From the NCBI GenBank assembly GCA_027037535.1, contig JALVZQ010000003.1:330890-394889 (forward strand): a stretch of 64,000 bases of DNA, read 5' to 3'. This document shows, in pieces, positions 15,962 through 25,618 of this stretch; position 1 is the stretch's first letter, and each line of letters starts with the position of its first letter. The position numbers were made by a program, and so were the translations under genes. Below the pieces are notes generated by a model. The model was not told the DNA's origin, did no database searches, and saw only the letters and a program-made list of their open reading frames with translations. Origin of the DNA: Acidilobaceae archaeon. Lineage in GTDB: Archaea; Thermoproteota; Thermoprotei_A; Sulfolobales; Acidilobaceae.

Positions 15962-17440
15962 TCATGATTTTTTCATTTTCTCTTCGATCAAACGCAAGAC
16001 CTTGCATTCTTGACAATACCAGATGCTTTCCAGAACTTTTTTGTCGACTCCAGACTTTTTCAGCTTCTCTTCAATAGCCTTTATATGCTTATAACTACCT
16101 ATTGGTCTACCACATCTCTTGCACCGAGCAATCTTATCTGTTGCTAGCGTTATAGCTCCCTTATGGTACTCTTCTAAATCAAACGTATAGGAGATATCTA
16201 TTGCAGTATATGGGCAAGAATACTCACACATTCCACATACAGTACATTTTTCTGGATAAAATACTAGCTCTACCTTGTCTTCCTTGTTTTGAAGTTTAAG
16301 GGCGTTGAAGGTACACATGTTTGAACATGCTTCGCATAGTATGCATTTAGTTTCGTCTACAACGACTCTTCCTACTATTGGAGACGAGAATCCTATCTTC
16401 TTTATCCCGTAGCCTGCTAGAATCTTATAGGCATTTGTTTTGTCTTTGCTCAGACTATAGTCTGGGAGAAACCTTGTTTTCTTTACTTTTAATAAATGTT
16501 CTAAGTGAACAGCTAGTTCTCCAGGTTTCACTAGCTTATCGTTGACCGGCAGGTCCCGGAGATTGGTCAGCCACTGCTCTATATATTCTGTGGAGCCACA
16601 TTTTGATAGCGTCTCGTTATCGCAGTATAATAGAACATATGAATCAAGTGCTGCTGCTTGTAGAAGATGAACTTCTGTTATCCATCCTGGACATTCTACG
16701 GGAAGGATTACAGTCGGATAATCTAATCCTCCTAATCCTTCTAGCTCTCGAATTAACTGTTCTACGGCATAATAGCAGGATGCTATGAGTAAGATAGGTT
16801 TATTACTCTTATTTCTTAGAGCCTTTATAAAGTTCTCAAAAGACCTTATATTTGCTCCCGGCATGTAAAGTAAGCCGAAGGGGCAGAAAGCAGTGCAGAC
16901 GCCGCATCCAGTGCATTTATCTAGGTCTACAAGAGGGGGTTTACCTTTCAAAGCATCGTATGGGCAGGAGTCTATACATAGTTTACAGTTTTTCCACGAT
17001 GCACAGATATCAGTGTTTAATAATAAAGGAGCACCTACATATTCTCTCACAGAAGTTATAGGGGACCTCAACAGAGCTCTACGACTTACTTTTTTCTTGG
17101 TTGTCAGCTTGAACTGTGCATTGCTGGCCATACTTGTTAGCAAGTAATAGTATTTTGCAAGGACCAGGTCTTTAGGTGTTAGGTCCTGGAGGAAAAGAAA
17201 TTCTCTAGTATCAATAGGTAGAAATCTGTAATGGTTGATACCGTACTCCTTTATTTTCTCTAAGATTCTTGGATAATCTTGCCATGCTTCGTTATATACA
17301 GCTACAACGTATTTTTCATTCTTTAATTCTGTAATAATATATTCTTCTAGCTTTTCACGATTTTCAGCATGAATTATTTTAATCCCATACTCTTCCAGAC
17401 TCTTTAATTCATATTCGTCGTATTCAATTATTATAGTCAA
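15962..17440 (-). CDS. Multi-cluster polyferredoxin (SreD-like)
   Basis: 492 residues from TTG 17440. An unknown N-terminal domain (1-130) is followed by two [4Fe-4S] motifs: one atypical CASWKNCKLCIDSCP and CTGCGVCTAFCP. Then comes a 100-residue domain resembling the MvhD/HdrA-linked cysteine domain (ILLIASCYYAVEQL, LPVECPGWITEVHLLQAA, YCDNETLSKCG). Two more clusters follow, CILCEACSNMC and CTVCGMCEYSCP, and a C-terminal zinc-ribbon-like CKRCGRP ... CQECK. Soluble. By content and context it may be the SreD counterpart of sulfur reductase clusters, moving electrons between cytoplasmic donors. An internal SRRALL is not a signal. Confidence 0.78.
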   Translation of the reverse strand: MTIIIEYDEYELKSLEEYGIKIIHAENREKLEEYIITELKNEKYVVAVYNEAWQDYPRILEKIKEYGINHYRFLPIDTREFLFLQDLTPKDLVLAKYYYLLTSMASNAQFKLTTKKKVSRRALLRSPITSVREYVGAPLLLNTDICASWKNCKLCIDSCPYDALKGKPPLVDLDKCTGCGVCTAFCPFGLLYMPGANIRSFENFIKALRNKSNKPILLIASCYYAVEQLIRELEGLGGLDYPTVILPVECPGWITEVHLLQAAALDSYVLLYCDNETLSKCGSTEYIEQWLTNLRDLPVNDKLVKPGELAVHLEHLLKVKKTRFLPDYSLSKDKTNAYKILAGYGIKKIGFSSPIVGRVVVDETKCILCEACSNMCTFNALKLQNKEDKVELVFYPEKCTVCGMCEYSCPYTAIDISYTFDLEEYHKGAITLATDKIARCKRCGRPIGSYKHIKAIEEKLKKSGVDKKVLESIWYCQECKVLRLIEEKMKKS

Positions 17441-17563
17441 ACATGATCCACCAAGTAGTCTTAATATTTAGCTAACAGTATTAAATTACATGAGAAATCC
17501 AAGGAAATATTGAAACTCGTTGATGCAATTTAATTGCCTCAAAAAATCCAGTCACTATCTCTA

Positions 17564-18412
17564 TCATGTCTTTGCCTTATTCTTTTTCCTGCTGGCAAGC
17601 TTTGCGGATATTATTATTGCTAGTGCGAATAATCCTCCAATCACAAGCATGCCTATACCACTTGGATCAGGACTGATAGCTGCTCCTATCAGCATACTAA
17701 CAAAGATAACATACTTTATGTTTTCACCCTTAAACCAGTTTTCATTGAGAACTCCAAGCGTTACCAGTATGTATACTATAAGAGGGGCTTCAAAGGCTAT
17801 TCCTGTTGCTATAGCAATAAGAATTATCGTGGTTAGCAGCTGGCCAACGTCCGTAAATGCAATAAGCCTATTCTCTCCTACCACTGCCAGCGAAGTAATA
17901 ATAGTGAACTTAAATGCAACAGGCATCACAACCTTTATAGCTACAATTACTCCTAGAAGGAATAACCCAATGGCTACTATAGAGAATTTCTTTAGGGCCT
18001 TTTTTTCCGAGGGATACAGAGCAGGCTCAATGTATTCATATATCTCCTTAGCTATTATAGGGCTTGCTCCCAATACGCCTAGAAGAAACGCAGATTTTAT
18101 TAAAATGCTGAATCCTGCAAAGGGATTGTATTGAATTAGTTGTACCTGGTAAGATTCTCCCTTCCAATAAACAGTATGGGGAACAACTTGATTAATTATA
18201 TAGTTCGGGAAATAACTTATAAGCGGAGTATAAGTCTGCGTATCGACGGGAATAGCTGATAAGACAAATCCTATTACAGTGATAGAAATAAGTATCCTCT
18301 TTAGGCGAATTGAGAGTTCTACGATGTGATCCATTAAAGGTCGCTCATTGTCCTTCGGAGGTCTCATATAAGTAGGCTCTTCTCTCTTGAGAGATCCCAA
18401 CTCCTGATGCAC
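17564..18412 (-). CDS. tatC: Sec-independent protein translocase TatC
   Basis: 282 residues, six membrane helices. The N-terminal block RPLMDHIVELSIRLKRILI matches the conserved L-x-E-L-R-x-R-L region that binds twin-arginine signals, and the YEYIEPALYPSEKKALKK block is the typical F-x-P-x-L-x-x-x-E-K-x2-K loop. TDVGQLLTTIILIAIATGIAFEAP (in part) forms later helices. Start is GTG 18412; ATG 18367 is possible. It lies 17 bases after tatA. Its presence beside a Tat-dependent molybdoenzyme suggests a dedicated export route. Confidence 0.93.
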   Translation of the reverse strand: MHQELGSLKREEPTYMRPPKDNERPLMDHIVELSIRLKRILISITVIGFVLSAIPVDTQTYTPLISYFPNYIINQVVPHTVYWKGESYQVQLIQYNPFAGFSILIKSAFLLGVLGASPIIAKEIYEYIEPALYPSEKKALKKFSIVAIGLFLLGVIVAIKVVMPVAFKFTIITSLAVVGENRLIAFTDVGQLLTTIILIAIATGIAFEAPLIVYILVTLGVLNENWFKGENIKYVIFVSMLIGAAISPDPSGIGMLVIGGLFALAIIISAKLASRKKNKAKT

Positions 18413-18429
18413 CTAACAGGAAAAGACGG

Positions 18430-18762
18430 TTATGCTAGACCTTTCTTCTTAGCCTCGTCCAGTACCTCAGTCCTGATTTGATCTATCGATTTGCCTTCTT
18501 GGTTTATTCCAAGTTTCTCGGCTAATCTCCTAATTAGTTCCTCCTCTTCTTTGGAAGACGTTTGCTGAGGGGAACGAGACTGAAGAGCGGCAAGGTCGTT
18601 TTTCACAGAGTCCTCATCATATAAACCTTGGCTTGCTTTCCTAAATTCTCTCATAGCCTGACCGAGACCTCTTGCCAATGCGGGAAGCTTTGTGGGCCCT
18701 AGCAGTAATAGCAGTATTACTAGTATGATCCAGAGTTCGCTTCCTTGCAGGAAGGCTCCCAT
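18430..18762 (-). CDS. tatA: Sec-independent protein translocase TatA
   Basis: 110 residues: one N-terminal membrane helix (SELWIILVILLLLLGPTKLP) with the conserved F/L-G-P-x-K-L-P hinge, an amphipathic helix (ARGLGQAMREFRKASQG) and an acidic/lysine-rich tail that is somewhat long. TatA forms the pore-like assembly used by TatC. First gene of the tatA-tatC-polyferredoxin-flavoprotein series on the minus strand. Confidence 0.93.
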   Translation of the reverse strand: MGAFLQGSELWIILVILLLLLGPTKLPALARGLGQAMREFRKASQGLYDEDSVKNDLAALQSRSPQQTSSKEEEELIRRLAEKLGINQEGKSIDQIRTEVLDEAKKKGLA

Positions 18763-19571
18763 TATTGAACACCGAGAATAGTTAATGGCACCTAGGCCTA
18801 ATTAAAATTATATATATTTGGATATGATTTACGACTAGATAGTAAACTATATAAGTTGGAACTAGAGGATTCTTGCTGATAAAAAATATATTATAAAAAT
18901 TTATAAATCCTAGAAAAGTAATATTTAGATCCCACTGTTATCCAAAAAACTATAGAACAAAGTGACACAATATACTCGACCCTAACTGTTCCGTATACCT
19001 ATTAGAATCCTAAATTAAAGCAGTTCTGCGTACAAGATGTTTCTAATAGTTCTATTAACTTCATAGCTGTGAGCCTGTCTTCCTAGAAGACGAATAGGAG
19101 AGATACAAATAGTTAATAATAGACAGAGATACAGGTATTAATTCCGAGGTTATATCGTGATTGTTAATGGTTTTGAGCTATCATTTCCAGCTATGAAACT
19201 ATATCATCGGACTTATGCTAGAATTGCTAATAAATGGTGCTCTACCTATAATAGGTCTATAGCATTAATAGAAGTCCTAGTATTTCTATTAATACTAACA
19301 CGTAGGAGGGGGGATCCAGGGAACTTGTAGAGCACAGAGTTCTCTCCAAGGATTATCACGTATACGGAAGGGAGAAGGAAGAAGGATTTTCTTTTGCATT
19401 GATAAGTGAATTGATGGGAGGAAGAAAATCATGTAGGTAAGATTCTCAGGGGAGTCCTTAGATGTTATATTGATGAGGCCTAGTAGCCTTGTTTCTATAG
19501 AATGGTATGTTCTCATGTATATCTAAATATAGATTTTAAAGAGAATTAGGAATAATAATAATTATTTATAG
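18763..19571. other. Non-coding stretch after tatA promoter
   Basis: About 800 bases, mostly AT-rich, with no convincing gene. A locally G-rich segment at 19304-19385 could form a hairpin (GGGAACT about 19318-19324 against AGTTCTC about 19339-19345), and TAGTATT/AATACTA form an inverted repeat near 19278-19297. A 73-codon minus frame (19295-19516) lacks protein-like character. A small RNA is conceivable but unsupported. Confidence 0.3.
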
Positions 19572-20540
19572 TTATATGTATATTTTCCAGAATACGGAAC
19601 TCATTAGAGCTACTACTAAGGAGACTACAACTAGGAGTATCGTGTTAGGTACTGCAGTGTTTATTTCAGGTGTATGATCTGTATATGTACTTTCTCCAGG
19701 TGTGTCCATACCTATGTCTAAATCGGCTTTAAGCGGGGTGGGGCCGTTGTATTCTATATAGAGCGGTGCTGTGCATTCTCCTGTTCTGTCTCTAATCCAC
19801 TTAGCGATCTCCTCTAAATCCTTCACAGTTGGCTGTGGTCCCCATATTTCTATTCCTATTGATCCGTAGGCTCCCAGGCCAACCGAGATATAAGTCTCGC
19901 CGGTACTGTTCTCAATGGCTGCTCTCTGGAGTTTAATTATCTGCTGTAGATAGAGTGGAGCGTCTTCTGGAGGCTCTTGGACTGCTCCTAATACGATACT
20001 TGAGACCTTGTTGAAGGCATCGTTGAGCTCGCTTGGAGATAAATCTGAGACTGGACGGACAATTATTAGTGTATCGTATCCTTTTGAGAGCATCAGATCG
20101 GAGAGGGCCTCGGCTATCGGCCTAGAAGCGTTTACTGGATCAACATCTGGCTTTACTATGATCTCTACTACTCCATAGTTAGGCTTCAAGATAGCCATTG
20201 GAACATATGAATTCAACTGTGTATCATTATACCATACTGTATATTCTTTTAGATTCTTGAGTGCTTCTGCAATATCCAGTAAGCTGAGGTTCATAACGTT
20301 TGACTTCTTTTCAATACCAGGAATACTCTGTGGTCCTAATACTGCATAGTCATCTGATAAGTTGAGATCAATGTAGTTAACTCCGCAATAAGTAAAGGAA
20401 TAGGAAGCATTATGTGCATCAACAATTATAACTCTTATATTATTTAGTGTATATTCATTGTATTGAATACTTGACGCATAGACCGGAAACGGTAATAATA
20501 TAAGAGCTAGTATAACAGCAATCATAACCCCTATTCTCAT
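19572..20540 (-). CDS. Secreted, C-terminally anchored protein, function unknown
   Basis: 322 residues with a signal peptide (MIAVILALILLPFPVYAS) and a C-terminal membrane helix (TILLVVVSLVVALMSSVFW). The external part has several N-x-T/S sequons and two Cys pairs (YCGVNY, GECTAPLY). A block VVEIIVKPDVDPVNASRPIAEAL suggests a mixed alpha/beta domain. GGGGGGAT overlaps the stop of the upstream 91-residue gene, giving tight coupling with only 2 bases between them. No family recognised. Confidence 0.75.
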   Translation of the reverse strand: MRIGVMIAVILALILLPFPVYASSIQYNEYTLNNIRVIIVDAHNASYSFTYCGVNYIDLNLSDDYAVLGPQSIPGIEKKSNVMNLSLLDIAEALKNLKEYTVWYNDTQLNSYVPMAILKPNYGVVEIIVKPDVDPVNASRPIAEALSDLMLSKGYDTLIIVRPVSDLSPSELNDAFNKVSSIVLGAVQEPPEDAPLYLQQIIKLQRAAIENSTGETYISVGLGAYGSIGIEIWGPQPTVKDLEEIAKWIRDRTGECTAPLYIEYNGPTPLKADLDIGMDTPGESTYTDHTPEINTAVPNTILLVVVSLVVALMSSVFWKIYI

Positions 20541-20542
20541 GA

Positions 20543-20818
20543 CTATCCCCCCAGATAGGTATTAACATTAAGTCCACCATCTACAATAAAAACAGGAACA
20601 GCTATTCTTACATATGATCCTGAGCTATCAGGGATTTTGCCTATATCTATATCCATTATGATATTATCAATATTATCCCAGAAGTATGTCAGCTGTGTAT
20701 CCATTCTGAGACACCCATGTCTTTGCTGGCAGTAGTACTCATAGTATGAATCGGCGATCATAGGCACTATTCCGGTAGGAATAACCATAGCAATTATTGC
20801 TACTAATTTCTTATTCAA
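20543..20818 (-). CDS. Small secreted protein coupled to the anchored protein gene
   Basis: 91 residues from TTG 20818, preceded by AAAGGTGTGA. The N-terminal hydrophobic segment (KLVAIIAMVIPTGIVPMIA) is a signal or anchor; the exported part holds two Cys (YYCQQRHGC) that could form a disulfide. It ends 2 bases before the start of the next gene. Probably works with that protein at the surface. Unknown function. Confidence 0.65.
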   Translation of the reverse strand: MNKKLVAIIAMVIPTGIVPMIADSYYEYYCQQRHGCLRMDTQLTYFWDNIDNIIMDIDIGKIPDSSGSYVRIAVPVFIVDGGLNVNTYLGG

Positions 20819-21418
20819 AAATCACACCTTTTTCAGAACAATATCATATATTTATTATGAGTCTTCTACATATATAAGGTTTATGTGATATAAAAACTAA
20901 ATAAGTCGATTACAGGATAATACGTTTGTTATCTATTGGATGGTGTGATTCTGTATAGGGCCTATGATATTTGTTTATATTCGTATTAGTGGATAGGTTA
21001 CCCCAGTATATTGGATACTGTAAAATTCATTGTATTCTAATAGTCTTACATATCATTTATAAGATATTTTACTAGTTATTTATCACCACGTTATTGAATA
21101 GTGCTGCTTCCAGCCATATTAGATGTATCTGATTATGGTTTGTCTGTCGAATAGCATTAGATGCGTGGCCTATTGTTTTTGTTGTTGCATGGTTGTTCTT
21201 GGAGATTATGTTTTGGCTTAGTTTTCCACAGTGTCTATGGAATATGAAGGTTTCCGATTTTATGAGGATAGGGGATAGGAGTTCAATGAGGGAAATTGAG
21301 GGTTTATTGTTATATTTAGTTGGAATAATGATTATTTAATAGCATATTAACATATGTCCAGTGGGAAAAATGTATAAAATGAGTAGGTATGGGGAAACAT
21401 GGTTTTAGTCTTATTCAG
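20819..21418. other. Non-coding stretch with a start-less open frame
   Basis: 600 bases without an intact gene. On the minus strand about 87 codons (roughly 21075-21335) are open, ending VVINN, with segments SISLIELLSPILIKSE, FHRHCGKLSQNII and HNQIHLIWLEAALF, but there is no ATG, GTG or TTG start. It may be a relic of the same family as the piece at 9210-9347 (IWLQAQ). TTG 20818 and the stretch to about 20880 hold the promoter of the small secreted protein. Confidence 0.3.
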
Positions 21419-22435
21419 TTATTTGCCGTATATGGCGATAATCGTTCCATATAGTTCTCCTTCTGAGTTTATGTTATCATAGTTGAGGATCCATTCTCCA
21501 CTGAACTTGTAGACGGGGACTAGCATTTCTTTACCTGTTACTATTATGTATGTTAGGTCTATGTTGTTAATGGTTAGCTGGGTGAATCCCAGCTTAGATA
21601 TATACCAGTCGTTGGAGCTGTATTCGCCGCTGACTCTCTCATGTAATAATTCTGGGAGTAAATCTATAGGGATAGTATTGTATTCGTCGAGGGGGATCAA
21701 TCTTTTTACTATTAGCCCCTGGATTTCGTGAACAGTCCTATTGTCTTCCCCTAATATGACAATGATCTTTATCGGCGTAGGTATGCCGTCCAGATAACCA
21801 GTATAGACCACGGAATACTGAGTGTTGTGACCGTTAACACTACTAGAAGGCTTGTATTCACGCTTAAACACAATGTTATCTGGGTACATGTTTAGTAACC
21901 GGTTGCTAACGAAATCATTATAGTCGAATCCACTATTGTTCACCGGTATTATTCTGAAGAATCCGCTTCCTGGAGAATACTCGATCCTTATCATATTATC
22001 GGAATAAAGATAGGTTCCTGTTAACTGGTTGTATTCGATGCCCTGTTGAGACGCTCCTAGTTCGCTTAGTAATTCCATGACTTCACTAGTATCATTATAG
22101 AGCTCGACCTTGTAGACTCCTATACTGTTTGGAACCGCAATTCCTCGATTGCTAGAAATTTCTATTGTGAATGGAAATGGATTCCTGTCTTCGATCTCTA
22201 ATATTGTTCCATCGGATAGTTCATAATACTCGATAGGCCTATTTACGTTGTTTATGTTTGGGTCAAGTATCGATAAATTTAGCGGTTCGGGGAGGATTCC
22301 ATAATCGCCGCTCTTACCATGTATATTATTATTGTCTGTGTTATGGTTGAGTAATAATGTGGTTGAGGATATTGCTATGAGTAGTATAATAGTTATGAAA
22401 AGTACTTGGAGTTTTCCTAGGGTGAACCGTTTCAT
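21419..22435 (-). CDS. Secreted or membrane-tethered protein, function unknown
   Basis: 338 residues. An N-terminal uncleaved-looking helix (LQVLFITIILLIAISSTTLLL, residues 9-29) tethers a beta-rich external domain. Segments YELSDGTILEIEDRNPFPF, YKVELYNDTSEVMELLSELG and VVYTGYLDGIPTPIKIIVIL suggest repeats of an alpha/beta unit like PepSY/YcdB-type proteins, but this is weak. GGGTGAG precedes ATG 22435. It stands alone, flanked by long non-coding stretches. Confidence 0.7.
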   Translation of the reverse strand: MKRFTLGKLQVLFITIILLIAISSTTLLLNHNTDNNNIHGKSGDYGILPEPLNLSILDPNINNVNRPIEYYELSDGTILEIEDRNPFPFTIEISSNRGIAVPNSIGVYKVELYNDTSEVMELLSELGASQQGIEYNQLTGTYLYSDNMIRIEYSPGSGFFRIIPVNNSGFDYNDFVSNRLLNMYPDNIVFKREYKPSSSVNGHNTQYSVVYTGYLDGIPTPIKIIVILGEDNRTVHEIQGLIVKRLIPLDEYNTIPIDLLPELLHERVSGEYSSNDWYISKLGFTQLTINNIDLTYIIVTGKEMLVPVYKFSGEWILNYDNINSEGELYGTIIAIYGK

Positions 22436-22880
22436 TTATTACTCACCCAAGGAATGTGGGACATGTATTTTCTCGAATATGATATGAGTAGGTTTCTTTT
22501 GATAACGCTGTATTATGCTCGTGTAAGAGAATTATCGATACGTGATCTAGTATAGATATTGAAAATAGTATCATGTGTTTTCCCTCAAAATATTTATATA
22601 GAAAGGAGAGTATATGTATATTACTCAAAGTTCAAGTCGATCTCGCATGTTTCATCTTGTTATATTAAAACTGTTCCAAGAAATGATGTTTGTTAACTCC
22701 CCGGTAAACACTGTAAATAATTTCAGATCCTACCTTACCAACCTGCATGTGAGTTATTGCTTAGTATTCAATACTATAAGAAATAATAGAAGTAGCATAA
22801 TTTAAGGAGCTCTAGGATTCCTTGAAGAATATTAGTTGGGTATGGGATAATTTTGTTTCTATGGTAATAGGGAGGAAAGC
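22436..22880. other. Intergenic region between divergent surface-protein genes
   Basis: About 445 bases holding the two divergent promoters. A TATA-like ATTTATATAG lies near 22591-22600. A 63-codon frame at 22614 follows GAAAGGAG but its sequence is not protein-like. Nothing else seen. Confidence 0.4.
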
Positions 22881-25487
22881 ATGCTGCGTATACTATCTCT
22901 ACTAATCATATTAATTCTCGTTATAAACAGTATCTCACCTCTCATAGTTAGCGGAACTAATCCGGGCTCTAGGGATCTTGTCCTGGAGGCGTCTCCTCAT
23001 ATTTGGTATAGGATGGCTGAGTCTATGATCACCCTCTTGTACAATTCTAGTTTAGGCCTCTTCAGGGAGACATGGGGGACTTCTGAGGGGAGGTGCTGGT
23101 ATTGGAATACTGAGCAGGGCGAAGCCGCACAGATAACAGTGTTTGCTGATAGGCGAGACATTATTTCTTCTATGCTAGAATCCTATAGGAGGCATCTGGC
23201 ATTCGAAAGTGATGGGTTTGTCTATATGTTTTCTCGATATACTCCATGTAAAACGATCCGAGTCCTATCACTTGACCCATCCAATTTCAGTATAGGAAAC
23301 CTCATAGTAAATATAGGTGGAGACCTAGCGGGAGGGAGAGACGATCCCATCTATTCCAGGGTCATAGCTGTAGGCCTTGACACATACAAGGATCTATCGA
23401 ATTCCTTTGAACGCGTCAATGCTTGGCCGTCCCAGTGGTACGTGATCAACCTAAGATCACACGAGGTATGGTATCGTGCACCAAATGAGACCAGTGATTA
23501 TAAGGGGATATGGGATACGAGCAGTGGAAGCCTAGGCACCGGGCAAATCGTAGACTATGGCATCACATACAACACCACATATATGGACGCATACAGGGTC
23601 ATGAGTGATGGAAGACTCACCTATGAACAACACTTCGTCCTAGAGCCAGGTAAGCCATACATCAAGGCTCTACTCGTTGCAGAGAACACTGGTAATATGA
23701 CTCTTTCCGATGTCCGTGTCTCGTTAGCGTTTGATAACTTGGACTGGTGGCTTTACCAGCTGTTTTACGCTCCAGGGATAGGCTTTATAAACGCCAGCAC
23801 AAGCGGCCAAATCATCAATAATGGCTCAGAGAAAGAATACCATCTAGCCTACTCGTGGACAAGTCAGTGGCAGAAGATAATTGATTCCCAGGGGAACAGT
23901 TGGTGGCCCACAATAATATACTCTAACAAGCCAATCGGCATGAACAGAGCACTACTGGTCCTAGTAGACGGAGAATACGATGTGCACTTATGGGGATACG
24001 GAAACCGTCAAAGCCCAGAAAATTCATCCAATACTAGTACTAGAGGAGATTGGTATTATCGCTGGTTAAAGTATGAAATAATAATCGGCGATCTGGAACC
24101 AGGAGAGTCCAGGGCTATCGAGCTCAGGATCATTCCATTCGCCAGTTACCCTCCAGGCTTGGAACATCTAATCCTAGAAATGGCTAGACACATGGATTCA
24201 TTGGAGGGACGAGATTGGAGCTATGCAGTTAACACAGGTACAGGAGCTTTCAAGGGCCTTGCAATGAGTGTAACCATGCTAGATAACCTAGGCCCAGAAG
24301 ACTACGAGTTCGTAGAAGAGATACTCTATACTGTTAGCACAGTATTCGATAACTGGAACTGGATGGCTACAACAAGGATCCTGAGTAACCTCGCCCTAGC
24401 ATTCCTCTATCTCTACGATTATACAGGAAACGAGACCTATCTAGAGACAGCAGAGAAAATAGCAGACCACATACTAGGCCTCCAGGTTAGAAACATGAGC
24501 GATCCCAGGAACGGGGGCTTCCTAGACGCACCATACCCCTATGGTAAAGCAACATACCTCGATGTAAACGCTGAAGCAGCAAACACTCTACTCGAGCTCT
24601 ATGAACGAACCGGCAACACGACCTATAAGGAGGCAGTCGACTACTGGTTAGAGCACTGGTGGCACAAAGACAATAACGATAAATGGTACTACTATCACTA
24701 TAGGAGCATCGAGGACTCTCCAGGACCCGGCTGGTACAAGGGATACCTAGACAAGGAAGAACCCTATGCCCTAGGATACCTCCTCCAAGCCCTCTCCAAC
24801 GAATACTGGGACGATGAAAGACTACTCGTCTCAGCAAACAGGATCTGGACACTCCTAAACAACAACTACTGGGAGAAAACACGGGAAGACGCCAACGAGA
24901 CCAATGTTGAGACCCAGAGCAGCACCGCCGCCGGACTAAGAGCCTACCTATACAGCATGGCCAAGCGCATAGGAATAGGAATAGAATATGTACGCGGGGG
25001 AACAATCAAAAACATAACATACCATGAACACAGCCGACAACACATCAACAATACAACATGGACACAAGCAACAATAACGATCACCCTCAGAAAACAAGAA
25101 AACACATCAGTAGCCATAGCACTATACATCCCCAATGGCGAAATCATATCAATCCAGACCAACAACACACTAAACAAAACTACAAATCTAACAGAACTAC
25201 AAACCACCAATACAACCTCATACTACTGGGACCACAAGACAAAAATACTCTACATCAAACTAACCACCATAAACACAATCACCCTCACATACAAATATCC
25301 AACCACAACAAAAACAACACAACAATCAACAAATCAGAGCACACAAACATATACCTCCACGGAAAAACAAAACGGATCCGAACAAACACGGCCAAAAACA
25401 TGGAAAAACAAGTTGATCTATGCAACAATCATACTACTCCTAATAATCTACGCCATAATCTTATTCAATAAAAACACTACTAGATAG
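22881..25487 (+). CDS. Large anchored surface protein with alpha/alpha-barrel-like domain
   Basis: 868 residues. Signal peptide (LSLLIILILVINSISPLIVSG), a beta-sandwich-like N-terminal half, then about residues 430-690 with helical repeats typical of six-hairpin glycosidase or terpenoid-cyclase-like barrels (LALAFLYLYDYTGNETYLET, AEAANTLLELYERTGNTTYK, YALGYLLQAL). A Thr/Gln/Ser-rich stalk (TTTKTTQQSTNQSTQT) leads to a C-terminal membrane helix and short basic tail. GGGAGGAAAGC precedes ATG 22881. The final third of the gene is strikingly poor in T on the coding strand. A carbohydrate-active role is inferred from the fold only; I see no catalytic motif I can name. Confidence 0.72.
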   Translation: MLRILSLLIILILVINSISPLIVSGTNPGSRDLVLEASPHIWYRMAESMITLLYNSSLGLFRETWGTSEGRCWYWNTEQGEAAQITVFADRRDIISSMLESYRRHLAFESDGFVYMFSRYTPCKTIRVLSLDPSNFSIGNLIVNIGGDLAGGRDDPIYSRVIAVGLDTYKDLSNSFERVNAWPSQWYVINLRSHEVWYRAPNETSDYKGIWDTSSGSLGTGQIVDYGITYNTTYMDAYRVMSDGRLTYEQHFVLEPGKPYIKALLVAENTGNMTLSDVRVSLAFDNLDWWLYQLFYAPGIGFINASTSGQIINNGSEKEYHLAYSWTSQWQKIIDSQGNSWWPTIIYSNKPIGMNRALLVLVDGEYDVHLWGYGNRQSPENSSNTSTRGDWYYRWLKYEIIIGDLEPGESRAIELRIIPFASYPPGLEHLILEMARHMDSLEGRDWSYAVNTGTGAFKGLAMSVTMLDNLGPEDYEFVEEILYTVSTVFDNWNWMATTRILSNLALAFLYLYDYTGNETYLETAEKIADHILGLQVRNMSDPRNGGFLDAPYPYGKATYLDVNAEAANTLLELYERTGNTTYKEAVDYWLEHWWHKDNNDKWYYYHYRSIEDSPGPGWYKGYLDKEEPYALGYLLQALSNEYWDDERLLVSANRIWTLLNNNYWEKTREDANETNVETQSSTAAGLRAYLYSMAKRIGIGIEYVRGGTIKNITYHEHSRQHINNTTWTQATITITLRKQENTSVAIALYIPNGEIISIQTNNTLNKTTNLTELQTTNTTSYYWDHKTKILYIKLTTINTITLTYKYPTTTKTTQQSTNQSTQTYTSTEKQNGSEQTRPKTWKNKLIYATIILLLIIYAIILFNKNTTR

Positions 25488-25618
25488 TTTTCCATTTTTA
25501 TCTTATATCTAGGATATTAGAGGAGAATTAAAATATTCATACACTACTACAAATAATTTAGTAACAAAGAATTGCTAAATTATTTTATTTAAAATAGTTT
25601 ATTTACTAGAAAAAATAT
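25488..25618. terminator. Bidirectional T-rich termination region
   Basis: Between convergent genes. TTTTCC and ATTTTTA follow the + strand gene at 25488-25500, and A-runs near 25600-25618 give U-runs for the minus gene. Archaeal termination needs only such tracts. Confidence 0.45.

Noticed and set aside
17060-17110. SRRALL motif inside the polyferredoxin, similar to a Tat signal
   Set aside because: It lies about 115 residues into the protein with no following hydrophobic stretch, so it is not an export signal.
19295-19516. 73-codon minus frame in the gap after tatA
   Set aside because: No ribosome site, low protein character; the G-rich part may be structural but is unsupported.
22614-22805. 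63-codon + frame with a strong GAAAGGAG ribosome site
   Set aside because: The predicted peptide has no protein-like pattern, and a nearby TATA element would start transcription after its ATG.
24487-25005. 172-codon minus frame inside the large surface-protein gene
   Set aside because: Shadow frame: Cys/Arg/Ser-rich and antisense to a gene with signal peptide and anchor.
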